Shown in pieces: positions 32,875-41,707 of a DNA stretch of 64,000 nucleotides. The position numbers and the translations under genes were made by a program. Source of the DNA: JTS-RE37 sp041743975 (GTDB lineage: Bacteria > Bacteroidota > Bacteroidia > Flavobacteriales > Flavobacteriaceae); assembly GCA_041743975.1 (NCBI GenBank), contig JBGTLT010000057.1, forward strand, positions 1 to 64,000, read 5' to 3'. The notes beneath the pieces were generated by a model. It worked only from the letters and a program-made list of their open reading frames with translations, was not told where the DNA came from and searched no databases. How positions within the stretch are numbered: position 1 is the stretch's first letter; each line of letters starts with the position of its first letter.

Positions 32875-34806
32875 CTATTCGAATATAATAAATTCGGACC
32901 GGCGATTGAGTTCATGGTCACTATCCGAACATTTTACCCCGTTGCTGCATTGATTGACCAGTTTGATTTCACCATACCCCTCCCCTTTTAACCGGTCCGC
33001 GGCAATGCCTTTGGAGATCATATACTGTACCGTAGCTTCGGCCCTTTTCTGAGAAAGCCAAAGGTTATAGCTGTCAGGACCCCGGCTGTCTGTATGTGAA
33101 TTTGCCTTGATCTTCAGGCTGGGATATTTCTCCATGGCGGCTATCACTTTCTGGATCTCTACCTCGGCATTGGGCCGTATCGCGAATTTATCAAAATCAA
33201 AATAGATGGTGCTCAATTGCAACAATTTGGCAAGGTCATCCCCAAAACCAGCAGTTACCGTCTCTCGTTCCAAATAAAAATCCATGATCCTGGGTTTACC
33301 ATCGGATTGGCCGAGATATTCTTCTGCCGGGGTATATCCCTCCATCAAAGCACGTACAAAATTACCTTGGTTGCAATCGCAGATCAGCTGGTAGTTTCCT
33401 TGGGAATCCGTTATTACCGATCGTATTTCCTCATTGTTTTCATCAATGACCATCACCGTCGCACCGATCAGCAATTGACTGGAAATTTTATCCCGGACCG
33501 TACCGCTGATCTGCTGGGCACATTCAAAGACCAATGGCCTGGTCTCCATGAAGGCATAGATGTCGTCTCCCCCTAAGCCCGTGGTCCTGTTGGATGCAAA
33601 ATAACCTTTGCGGGTAGTTTCTACAAAAACAAAGGTGAAATCGTCCATATTCCCATTAACAGGTTTCCCTACATTCAATATGGTGCCATCATATGAATCC
33701 TTAATGTCTGTCCCGAATATATCCAACCCCCCCAGACCCGGGTGCCCGTCCGAGGCAAAATATAGGATTTCCTTACTCGTTACAAAGGGAAAGGTTTCCC
33801 TTGCTTCCGTATTGATCGGACTGCCCAGGTTCTCCGGGGTTCCAAAACTGCCATCTTCCCGGATAGCGACTTTAAAGATATCGGACTGCCCTAAGGTTCC
33901 CGGCATGTCGGAAGCAAAAAACAAGGTTTTACCATCCGGACTCAATGCTGGATGGGCTACAGAATACGTGTCACTGTTGAACGGAAGTTCATCCAAATTC
34001 ATCCATTCGCCATCTATAAGGGATGCCCGAAATATTTTGAGCCTGATCATGCCATCCTTATCCTTCGTGTACTTGCCCTCTTTGAAATTGTTACGGGTAA
34101 AATAAATCGTCTTGCCGTCGGAAGAAAAAACGGATGTGGATTCATGCAGTCGGGAATTGATATTATCCAGTTTTACCACTGTATTAAGGGAAACGCTGTC
34201 CACATTAACCTTATAGAGGTCCAGGAAGTCCCCGGAATTCCAGGTATGTCGGTATTTCGCTAAATTACCGGTATCCCGGTCTGAAGAAAAGAGCAGTCCC
34301 TTTTTGTAAAGGGCCGGGGCAAAATCCGAGTACTTCGAATTATATTGAAAAGGAGCAACATCATACCTTCCCGAGTTGCTTTCTATCTCGACCATATAAT
34401 CCCTCTCCTTCTTAAAACTCGCTGCGCGCCCATCTCCTGCTGTCATCTCGGTAAATTTGGCCATCATACCATCCGAACTGGAATAATCCAACAGGCTCCT
34501 GAGTGTCTGGGCATATCTGAAATAATATTCAGGGCCTACTTCCGTTTCGTACTCTGAAACCAGCCGCTTATAAATTGCTGCCGCTTCTGCATAGTCAGCA
34601 TTAAAATAATAGGCATTCCCGAGTTTTCGGAGGAGATCAGCAGAAACATATCCCTTGTCGAGCACCTTTTTGTATATATCGATGGCAGGGGTAAAGGAGT
34701 ATTCTTCATACTTCTCATTCCCCCTTACGAGCATTTTATCCTGAGCCATCAGAGTAGTGGCAAAAGAGGAGATCAAAGCAATAAAAAGGATAGTATTCTT
34801 AGTCAT
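32875..34806 (-). CDS. OmpA family protein with TPR, PD40 propeller and carboxypeptidase-like domain
   Basis: 643 residues. Signal peptide (about 1-21); TPR-like helices (about 25-130); a WD40-like PD40 beta-propeller (about 160-410; repeats such as VFSSDGKTIYFTRN and ALSPDGKTLFFASD); a carboxypeptidase-regulatory-like domain (about 430-505); and a C-terminal OmpA peptidoglycan-binding domain (about 530-643; YFDFDKFAIRPNAE, NSHTDSRGPDSYN, LNRRSEFIIFE). The architecture is that of PorE-like proteins, which bridge the type IX machinery to peptidoglycan. It follows a PorP/SprF gene by 9 bp and a giant CHU_C gene, forming a three-gene operon. Confidence 0.92.
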   Translation of the reverse strand: MTKNTILFIALISSFATTLMAQDKMLVRGNEKYEEYSFTPAIDIYKKVLDKGYVSADLLRKLGNAYYFNADYAEAAAIYKRLVSEYETEVGPEYYFRYAQTLRSLLDYSSSDGMMAKFTEMTAGDGRAASFKKERDYMVEIESNSGRYDVAPFQYNSKYSDFAPALYKKGLLFSSDRDTGNLAKYRHTWNSGDFLDLYKVNVDSVSLNTVVKLDNINSRLHESTSVFSSDGKTIYFTRNNFKEGKYTKDKDGMIRLKIFRASLIDGEWMNLDELPFNSDTYSVAHPALSPDGKTLFFASDMPGTLGQSDIFKVAIREDGSFGTPENLGSPINTEARETFPFVTSKEILYFASDGHPGLGGLDIFGTDIKDSYDGTILNVGKPVNGNMDDFTFVFVETTRKGYFASNRTTGLGGDDIYAFMETRPLVFECAQQISGTVRDKISSQLLIGATVMVIDENNEEIRSVITDSQGNYQLICDCNQGNFVRALMEGYTPAEEYLGQSDGKPRIMDFYLERETVTAGFGDDLAKLLQLSTIYFDFDKFAIRPNAEVEIQKVIAAMEKYPSLKIKANSHTDSRGPDSYNLWLSQKRAEATVQYMISKGIAADRLKGEGYGEIKLVNQCSNGVKCSDSDHELNRRSEFIIFE

Positions 34807-34815
34807 GGAATTACA

Positions 34816-35769
34816 TTAAAAGAACCGGGGTGACACCAAACGCTGGAAGGATTTTACCAATTCATACCTTAAAAAAACCTCAAAGGACCCATCATTGAAT
34901 TGAGTACTGCCCAATTCAGTTGTTTCCCTGTCATATGCCAGTCCGATCATGAACTGGTCGGTTATCTGAAATCCTACAAGCGCACTAACCGCTGCATCCA
35001 GTCGGTAGGCTGCCCCAAAAGAAAACTTCTCATTGAACAGGAAGCTGCCGGACAGGTCGAGTTGTAAAGGCGCACCGCTGACAACTTTGGTTAAAAGCGC
35101 GGGCTTGAACTTTAAATTACCGCTGATATCAAAAACATAGCCTGTTATCATATAGAAGTTGATCCGTTCTGTTGACAGGAACTGAACAGCATTTGCATCC
35201 CTTTGTGAATTATCAAAATGATCCGTCTCCAGCAAATTCGGTGCTGAAAGGCCGGCATAAAACCTGTCTGAATGGTAATAGACCCCTACACCGAAATTTG
35301 GGGAAAACTTGTTCTCTATATTATCGGTGCCCACCGGTTCCACATCGTGTTTTTCGAGGCCGCTAAAATCCAGGTTCATTAAATTGCCGCCTGCCTTGAG
35401 CCCGAATGAAAGTTTCCCTTCCAGGGAAACATCGATGGTATAGGATATAACGGCATCAAACTGGGTTTCCTGCACCACGCCATCACCAATATTATCATTA
35501 ATGATTGAAATACCATAACCCAGCCGGCTTTCGCGAATAGGAGAATGCAGGTTCAGAGTTTGTGTTTTAGGTGCACCATCTAACCCGGACCATTGTGCCC
35601 GATATAAAGCTGCTATGCTAAGCTGGCCCCTGGAACCTGCATAAGCGGGGTTTACGCTCATGGTGTTATACATGTACTGGGTGTACTGGGCATCTTGTTG
35701 TGCGTACAGACCGTTGCTTACCGTAAAAAGCAGCATCAGGAATATACACAGGTTTGTTTTGTTCATCAT
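34816..35769 (-). CDS. PorP/SprF family type IX secretion membrane protein (copy 2)
   Basis: 317 residues from ATG 35769. ATG 35784 overlaps the upstream stop and would put charged residues before the signal peptide. The signal peptide ends at LYAQQDAQYTQYMYNTMSVN. The beta-barrel ends in LRYELVKSFQRLVSPRFF. It is strongly similar to copy 1 at 23383-24342 along its length. The gene lies between its likely client (the giant TSP3/CHU_C protein) and the OmpA/PD40 gene. Confidence 0.93.
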   Translation of the reverse strand: MMNKTNLCIFLMLLFTVSNGLYAQQDAQYTQYMYNTMSVNPAYAGSRGQLSIAALYRAQWSGLDGAPKTQTLNLHSPIRESRLGYGISIINDNIGDGVVQETQFDAVISYTIDVSLEGKLSFGLKAGGNLMNLDFSGLEKHDVEPVGTDNIENKFSPNFGVGVYYHSDRFYAGLSAPNLLETDHFDNSQRDANAVQFLSTERINFYMITGYVFDISGNLKFKPALLTKVVSGAPLQLDLSGSFLFNEKFSFGAAYRLDAAVSALVGFQITDQFMIGLAYDRETTELGSTQFNDGSFEVFLRYELVKSFQRLVSPRFF

Positions 35770-35783
35770 AAGCCTAGAAACCA

Positions 35784-38700
35784 TTATTTACTTATATAGA
35801 GATAACTACTATCGGTAATTTTTTCCTGGTCTTTCTCATATTCAAATATATAGAAATAAACCCCGGCAGGTAAATAATCCTGGGTACCCACAGTAGACCT
35901 GCCTTTGGACCGGCCGTCAAATACATTGTTCTGGTTGTTGTAATTCTGGCCTTCATAGACAGCCAGTCCCCACCTGTTGTATATCCGTAAGAAATTGTTT
36001 TTGGCATATTCCACGTTCTCAATCCACAGGAAATCATTTTTTCCATCCCCGTTTGGAGTTACCAATTGGTTTACAAGTATATCCGTATCCTGGGGACGGT
36101 CATCCACGGGGTCCAGGTAATCCGGGGTGCCGTCCTCGTCGGTATCGTCGTCAACAGGATCACCATCTCCGTTTACATCTTCATCAGGGGTGTCCAGGCC
36201 ATCGCCGTCATCATCAAAATCACGGTAGTTCACATCATCAGTTCCGTCGGTATCAGGCAAGTCGTTGGCCGGATCGTCAATCTCGTCATTGACATCAAAT
36301 CCATCATTGAGGTTACTTCCTTCAAAACCATCGTCCAAACCGTCACCATCTGTGTCTTCTCCTGTAAAGGTGAGGTCCGGGATCCCATCGAAATTGAAAT
36401 CATTCCCTTCATTATCATCCGGTACCAGGTCATTTTCGCTATCGGTATCCAGGTAATCTGGTTCGTCCGTCCCATCTGAATTAACAAGTGTAAGCCCCCC
36501 CGGGTAAGCGCTGTTCACACCACTATTGGCAGTATAGGTAGCCGCATCATCATCATTGGAAGCTATATATCCCGTGGTGGTCTGTGCTTCCACGTTATCG
36601 GGCAGGCCGTCATTGTCCGCATCTATATCCAGGTGATCCGGGTAGCCGTCATCATCGCTGTCCAGGGAATCCGTAAGCGGATTGCCATCTCCATCCAGGT
36701 CAGGATCTTCCACGCTATCGAGGATACCATCGTTGTCATCATCAAGGTCACTATAGTCCAGTACCCCATCACCATCGGTATCGGGACCGTTGTCCGGATC
36801 GAGGTAATCAGGGGTGCCGTCATCATCCGTATCATCGTTGGTAGGATCCCCGTCCACGTTTACATCTTCATCCGGAGTGTCTATGCCATCAGCGTCATCG
36901 TCAAAATCGCGGTAGTTTACATCTTCTGTCCCGTCCGTATCGGGCAGGTCAATGGCCGGATCACCTATCTCGTCATTGACGTCAAAACCATCGCCGGCAT
37001 CAGCCCCCTCGTATCCGTCATCCAGTCCATCCCCGTCTGTATCGATACCCAGGAAGGCCTGATCCGGAATTCCATCAAAATTAAAGTCATTTCCTTCGTT
37101 ATTGTCCGGAACCAGGTCATTATCACTATCGTCATCCAGGTAATCTGCTTCATCTGCCCCATCTGTATTTACAGGGTTAAGACCTTCATCGCCGCTTCCT
37201 TCATAAGCATTGTCCAAACCATCACCATCATCATCCGCGCCAGCGGGTGGGATATAGGTGTCGGTTAACTGTGCCTCCACATTATCAGGGATACCATCGT
37301 CGTCAGCATCAATATCAAGATGGTCCGGGTGTCCGTCACCGTCGAGATCCTGCGAATTGGTAAGGGGGTTATCGTCCCCATCCGAATTGGGGTCCTCCAC
37401 GGTATCGAGGATACCGTCGTTGTCATCATCTATATCAATATTATCCGGAACCGTATCATCATCGGTGTCAGGATCATCTGTGGGATCGAGGTAATCCGGA
37501 GTATTATCATTATCGGTATCATCATTGGTAGGGTCGTCATTGCCGTCGGCATCCTCATTTGGTGTCTCAATGCCATCTCCGTCATCATCTATATCTCGGT
37601 AGTTCACATCCTCTGTCCCATCCGTATCAGGGAGGTCGTTTCCCGGGTCATTGATCTCATCATTCACATCGAAGCCATCGGTGACATCCGCTCCTTCATA
37701 ACCATCATCGAGGCCGTCGGCATCGGTATCCGTACCGGTGAAGTTTTGGTCCGGGATACCATCAAAGTTAAAATCGTTCCCTTCGTTGTTATCGGGGACC
37801 AGGTCATTGTCACTATCATCATCCAGATAATCCGGGGTATCCGTACCGTCCGAATTGACAGGTGTAAGACCTTCATTCCCCGGGATATCATAGTTATTGT
37901 CCAGGCCATCCCCATCACTATCCATTCCGCTTGGTGCGATGTAACCATCCGTGGTCTGTGCCTCCACATTGTCTGGTATACCATCATTGTCCGAATCGAT
38001 ATCGACCCTGTCCGGATATCCATCCCCATCGGAATCAACATCGGTGTTAAAGGTTATGGTTTGAGGATTGACAAAATTATCAAGACAGGAAAATTGTATC
38101 CCGGATTGTCGGGGTACCGGCGTGGTGAAATTATCCAGAGCGGCAGTTTGAATACCAAACCTGAAGACAAAGGATGAAATATTCACAAACTCTACGGCTA
38201 CATTTACGGTTGGGTTTGTATTGAAAATACCATCGTATTCCTGTATCCCGCCATTGATGAGCAATCCGCCGAAAGTTACGGCAATCCCAACCTCGGTCTC
38301 CTCCTCAAAAGTATAACTGGCCGGGGTATTGAACCTGTTGAATTCCTGATATATATTATTCCCATCCACGTCTATAAAATTGGCGATGAGTTCATTAAGC
38401 ACCACACTTTGTGAACTCCCTGTGGCCACGACAGTAATTCGCAAATCCACATAGGGCATCCTCACCAGGTCTGTGGTGGAGAACGTTATTTCCGGTTTAA
38501 AGAAACCAGGGTCAGTATTATTTTGATCCAGGGAAACAATTTCCCCGTTCAATATGGTTTCTATGGTTACGAGGGCATCCAGGGCAGGCGTTACATTGGC
38601 AAAACGGTAGACTGCACCTGCAGTCAGCGGATCCCCGGATTCCAAAGTTGGTTCCTGACTGAAATCGAGCGTTGGTACCGTTTCACAATCAAAGTCGGTA

Positions 38701-39233
38701 GAAAGCAAACTTGATTCCACACTATCCGGAACCCCGTCATTATCAGAATCAATATCGCGATGATCTGCAATCCCGTCCCCGTCAGAGTCAATCGGAGTTA
38801 TTCCTTCCCCACTCCCCGGAGTTACCTCATAGGCATCATCCAGCCCGTTGCCATCCAGATCCATACCGGAAGTACCGATAAGGTTCTGTGCACTTTGAGA
38901 TTCACTATTATCGGCGATGCCATCGCCATCGGAATCCAGATCGAGGTAATCAGGGGTGCCATCCGCATCTGTATCGGTGGGCTGAGTGGCCGGGTTGGCG
39001 TCCCCGTCTGTATCTGCATCTTCAGTACTGTCTGTGAGGCCGTCCCCGTCGTCATCCATATCGATATCATCCTGGATGCCATCTCCATCTGTGTCCTCCA
39101 TTAAGATATCGTAAATGGTGCCTGCAGCAGCCTTATCGAAGGATGTGGTGAGGGCGAAAACAAAAATAGAAGTCAGGAAAATTAGGTAAAAGGATAACCT
39201 TTTACTAGTTCTGGTCGGGGCTCGGTTTTCCAT
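35784..39233 (-). CDS. Giant TSP3-repeat surface protein with CHU_C sorting domain
   Basis: About 1149 residues from ATG 39233 (MENRAPTRTSKR then a signal-anchor-like hydrophobic segment); an in-frame ATG at 39257 would add 8 residues. Nearly the whole protein is Asp-rich calcium-binding thrombospondin type 3 units (DTDGDGIxDxxDxDxDxDGxxD). A non-repeat beta domain lies at about 180-400. After it come three tandem copies of a ~230-residue block (first NVEAQ near codon 428 of the long frame, next near 657 and 887). The CHU_C type IX sorting domain occupies the last ~95 residues (LVTPNGDGKNDFLWI, YNRWGLAVY, LPAGVYFYIFEY). Likely a rigid Ca-stabilised surface filament or adhesin exported with the following PorP/SprF protein. 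Confidence 0.92.
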   Translation of the reverse strand: MENRAPTRTSKRLSFYLIFLTSIFVFALTTSFDKAAAGTIYDILMEDTDGDGIQDDIDMDDDGDGLTDSTEDADTDGDANPATQPTDTDADGTPDYLDLDSDGDGIADNSESQSAQNLIGTSGMDLDGNGLDDAYEVTPGSGEGITPIDSDGDGIADHRDIDSDNDGVPDSVESSLLSTDFDCETVPTLDFSQEPTLESGDPLTAGAVYRFANVTPALDALVTIETILNGEIVSLDQNNTDPGFFKPEITFSTTDLVRMPYVDLRITVVATGSSQSVVLNELIANFIDVDGNNIYQEFNRFNTPASYTFEEETEVGIAVTFGGLLINGGIQEYDGIFNTNPTVNVAVEFVNISSFVFRFGIQTAALDNFTTPVPRQSGIQFSCLDNFVNPQTITFNTDVDSDGDGYPDRVDIDSDNDGIPDNVEAQTTDGYIAPSGMDSDGDGLDNNYDIPGNEGLTPVNSDGTDTPDYLDDDSDNDLVPDNNEGNDFNFDGIPDQNFTGTDTDADGLDDGYEGADVTDGFDVNDEINDPGNDLPDTDGTEDVNYRDIDDDGDGIETPNEDADGNDDPTNDDTDNDNTPDYLDPTDDPDTDDDTVPDNIDIDDDNDGILDTVEDPNSDGDDNPLTNSQDLDGDGHPDHLDIDADDDGIPDNVEAQLTDTYIPPAGADDDGDGLDNAYEGSGDEGLNPVNTDGADEADYLDDDSDNDLVPDNNEGNDFNFDGIPDQAFLGIDTDGDGLDDGYEGADAGDGFDVNDEIGDPAIDLPDTDGTEDVNYRDFDDDADGIDTPDEDVNVDGDPTNDDTDDDGTPDYLDPDNGPDTDGDGVLDYSDLDDDNDGILDSVEDPDLDGDGNPLTDSLDSDDDGYPDHLDIDADNDGLPDNVEAQTTTGYIASNDDDAATYTANSGVNSAYPGGLTLVNSDGTDEPDYLDTDSENDLVPDDNEGNDFNFDGIPDLTFTGEDTDGDGLDDGFEGSNLNDGFDVNDEIDDPANDLPDTDGTDDVNYRDFDDDGDGLDTPDEDVNGDGDPVDDDTDEDGTPDYLDPVDDRPQDTDILVNQLVTPNGDGKNDFLWIENVEYAKNNFLRIYNRWGLAVYEGQNYNNQNNVFDGRSKGRSTVGTQDYLPAGVYFYIFEYEKDQEKITDSSYLYISK
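36000..37980 (-). repeat. Three ~690-bp in-frame tandem repeats in the giant TSP3 gene
   Basis: Blocks begin near 37975, 37285 and 36597 (each with an NVEAQ codon run) and share the order NVEAQ, DYLD-DSDNDLVPDNNEGNDF, GIPD, DGLDDGYEG, FDVNDE, DLPDTDGTEDVNYRD, DGDPTNDD, DYLDP. The period is about 229-230 codons. The last block is cut short by the sorting domain. Boundaries are approximate. Confidence 0.8.
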
Positions 39234-39257
39234 AAATGATAGTTTCAAATTAAACAT

Positions 39258-39631
39258 ATCACCATGGCAATGTAGGAAAATGTAGGTAAGAGTTAGGGCT
39301 CTTCAATTAATTCCACGCAAGATATGGCTAAAAACGTACAATCAATTCGTTTTGGCTGCCCTAATACTCAAAACTCTTTTAACAACCGTTATACTCGACT
39401 AACGGCTGAATATCTGATTATTATAGCATTTACAGGATAACCAAAGGTCAGTATGATCTGAGCGTGAATCGATGAATTGTCTCCTAATCCTGATAACCCA
39501 ATTTTTCAATCACATACAGGTGCGCAAGCGGAAAGTCCACCTTTATTCCCCGTATTGAACCGCTGCTATAAATTCCCTGACAATACAGGGTAACGATTTT
39601 ATTTCCTTTATTTTTGAACAAATTTTAACAA
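39258..39631. other. 374-bp divergent region between giant TSP3 gene and prfC
   Basis: No gene is seen. A -7-like TATTTTTG (39609-39616) lies 15 bp before the prfC GTG, without a clear -33 box. The rest is AT-rich and should contain the promoter of the minus-strand surface operon, which I could not pin down. Confidence 0.45.
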
Positions 39632-41221
39632 GTGAATTTTAATAAAGAGTTACAGAAACGCCGGACTTTTGGTATTATTTCCCATCCGGATGCGGGGAAG
39701 ACCACCCTCACCGAAAAGTTGTTATTATTCGGGGGCGCCATCCAGGAAGCAGGAGCCGTTAAGAACAATAAGATCAAAAAAACGGCAACCAGCGATTTTA
39801 TGGAAATTGAAAGACAGCGGGGAATTTCTGTCGCTACCTCTGTCCTCGCGTTCCTGTACAGGGATAAAAAAATAAACATCCTTGATACGCCGGGCCATAA
39901 GGATTTTGCAGAAGACACCTTCAGGACCCTCACTGCCGTAGACAGCGTTATAGTGGTGATCGATGTCGCAAAAGGCGTCGAAGAGCAAACCGAGAAACTG
40001 GTGGAAGTTTGCCGAATGCGCAAAATCCCGATGATTGTTTTTATCAATAAGATGGATCGGGAGGGGAAGGATGCATTCGATCTGATGGACGAGGTGGAAC
40101 AAAAACTGGGTCTGACGATCACGCCATTAAGTTTTCCCATTGGAATGGGGTATGATTTCCAGGGAATTTATAACCTGTATGAAAAGAATATCAATCTGTT
40201 CAGTGGAGACAGTAGAAAAAATATTCAGGAAACCATTGCATTTGACGATATAGCCAATCCGGAACTGGAACGTATTATCGGGAAAAAAGCGGCAACTACA
40301 CTCCGGGAGAATCTGGAACTGATCCGTGGTGTCTATCCTTCATTTGACAAACAACAGTACCTGGACGGCTTGCTGCAACCAGTTTTTTTTGGATCTGCCC
40401 TGAATAACTTTGGCGTGCGGGAATTATTGGACTGTTTTATCGAAATCGCACCATCCCCCCGCCCGAAGCGATCTGAGGAACGCCTGGTTAAGGCTAGTGA
40501 GAAGGAAATGAGCGGATTTGTTTTTAAAATTCATGCCAATATGGATCCCAAACACAGGGACCGACTTGCCTTCGTCAAAATTGTTTCAGGCACGTTTGAA
40601 AGGAACAAGCCCTATCTGCATGTCAGGCAGAACAAAAAATTTAAATTTTCGAGTCCCAATGCCTTTTTTGCCGAAAAGAAAGAGATTGTTGATATTTCGT
40701 TCCCAGGCGATATTGTGGGGCTTCATGATACCGGCAACTTTAAGATCGGGGATACGCTTACCGAGGGTGAAGTGCTGCATTATAAAGGGATCCCCAGTTT
40801 TTCACCTGAGCATTTCAGATATATCAACAATGCGGATCCGATGAAAACCAAGCAATTGAATAAAGGCATTGACCAATTGATGGATGAAGGGGTAGCACAG
40901 TTATTTACCCTGGAGCTCAATGGAAGAAAAGTTATAGGCACTGTTGGGGCGCTGCAATATGAGGTCATACAGTATCGGCTGGAACATGAATATGGCGCAA
41001 AGTGCACCTATGAGAACTTCCCGGCCCACAAAGCCTGCTGGGTGCAGCCAAAAAACCCGAACAGTGAGGAATTCAGGGAATTCAAACGGGTTAAACAAAA
41101 GTTTTTGGCAAAGGACAAACAAGGCCAACTAGTTTTTTTAGCCGATTCCAAATTCTCGCTTCAGATGACACAACAGAAATACCCCAATGTTACGCTACAC
41201 TTCACCTCTGAATTTACCTGA
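39632..41221 (+). CDS. prfC: Peptide chain release factor 3
   Basis: 529 residues, the standard RF3 length. This GTPase recycles RF1/RF2 from the ribosome after termination. The G domain shows the P-loop SHPDAGKTTLTEKLL, switch RGISVATSVLAF, DTPGHKDFAEDT and NKMDREG; domains II and III follow (FVFKIHANMDPKHRDRLAF, QLFTLELNGRKVIGTVGALQ). The start is GTG at 39632, since no ATG precedes the conserved P-loop. It is a single-gene unit ending in a terminator shared with the convergent DUF3467 gene. Confidence 0.96.
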   Translation: MNFNKELQKRRTFGIISHPDAGKTTLTEKLLLFGGAIQEAGAVKNNKIKKTATSDFMEIERQRGISVATSVLAFLYRDKKINILDTPGHKDFAEDTFRTLTAVDSVIVVIDVAKGVEEQTEKLVEVCRMRKIPMIVFINKMDREGKDAFDLMDEVEQKLGLTITPLSFPIGMGYDFQGIYNLYEKNINLFSGDSRKNIQETIAFDDIANPELERIIGKKAATTLRENLELIRGVYPSFDKQQYLDGLLQPVFFGSALNNFGVRELLDCFIEIAPSPRPKRSEERLVKASEKEMSGFVFKIHANMDPKHRDRLAFVKIVSGTFERNKPYLHVRQNKKFKFSSPNAFFAEKKEIVDISFPGDIVGLHDTGNFKIGDTLTEGEVLHYKGIPSFSPEHFRYINNADPMKTKQLNKGIDQLMDEGVAQLFTLELNGRKVIGTVGALQYEVIQYRLEHEYGAKCTYENFPAHKACWVQPKNPNSEEFREFKRVKQKFLAKDKQGQLVFLADSKFSLQMTQQKYPNVTLHFTSEFT

Positions 41222-41296
41222 ACCCTTCATTCCTGAAACGGTAGCCCCAGCGTTTTCGTAATTATATTGAGTTCCTAAATTATAAAGAGTTCAAAA

Positions 41297-41327
41297 AAAA
41301 AACCGCAGTCTACAATTGCGGTTTTTA
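41297..41327. terminator. Bidirectional terminator between prfC and DUF3467 gene
   Basis: AAAAACCGCA (41297-41306) pairs perfectly with TGCGGTTTTT (41317-41326), with A and T runs on both sides. It lies between convergent genes. Confidence 0.9.
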
Positions 41328-41331
41328 ATTT

Positions 41332-41643
41332 TCATGCTTCCCCGGTGGGCCCGAAATTAAGTGGGATCGGGGGCTGATCATAGTCCTTTATGGTGCCATG
41401 AGACTTTTCGAACCTGCTCACATTATCACTAAGGGCCTTCAGGAATTTCTTTGCATGCTGGGGCGTAAGGACTATCCTGCTCTTTACCTTGGCCTTAGGG
41501 GCTCCTGGCATCATGCTGATAAAATCGATTACAAACTCAGACACCGAATGGTTGATAATTGCCAGGTTGGAATAAATTCCTTCAGCGATTTTCTCATCCA
41601 GTTCAATATTGATCTGTTTTGGTTTATCCTCCTTATCACTCAT
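41332..41643 (-). CDS. DUF3467 domain protein
   Basis: 103 residues. The conserved DUF3467 core is INIELDEKIAEGIYSNLAII, then EFVIDFISMMPGAPKAKVKS and RIVLTPQHAKKFLKAL. It is small, soluble and of unknown function. It lies directly downstream of rpoC on the same strand, an arrangement I recall as common in Flavobacteriia, but a terminator-like hairpin (41674-41702) separates them, so it would depend on readthrough or its own promoter. Confidence 0.88.
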   Translation of the reverse strand: MSDKEDKPKQINIELDEKIAEGIYSNLAIINHSVSEFVIDFISMMPGAPKAKVKSRIVLTPQHAKKFLKALSDNVSRFEKSHGTIKDYDQPPIPLNFGPTGEA

Positions 41644-41673
41644 AATTTCCTGTTCTAATGATCATCCAAAAAA

Positions 41674-41702
41674 CAAACCCCTGAATAAAATTCAAGGGTT
41701 TG
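41674..41702 (-). terminator. Terminator at the end of the rpoBC operon
   Basis: On the minus strand, CAAACCC-TTGAAT pairs with ATTCAGGGGTTTG around a 3-nt loop (13-bp stem with one mismatch; plus coordinates 41674-41686 and 41690-41702), followed by GTTTTTTGG. It lies just after the rpoC stop at 41708. Confidence 0.75.
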
Positions 41703-41707
41703 GGTTA

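Noticed and set aside
33608..34105. 165-codon plus-strand frame opposite the OmpA/PD40 gene
   Set aside because: Antisense shadow; the minus gene has clear PD40 repeats here.
36633..37268. 211-codon plus-strand frame opposite the giant TSP3 gene
   Set aside because: Same antisense effect of the repeat composition; the minus-strand gene is well supported by domains.
37320..38177. 285-codon plus-strand frame opposite the giant TSP3 gene
   Set aside because: It is the antisense of Asp-rich GAT/GAC repeats, giving an Ile/Val/Arg-rich low-complexity product with no family features.
24351..39233. DNA-level repeats as a CRISPR array
   Set aside because: The repeats are in-frame protein repeats of irregular length with no unique spacers and no cas genes nearby.
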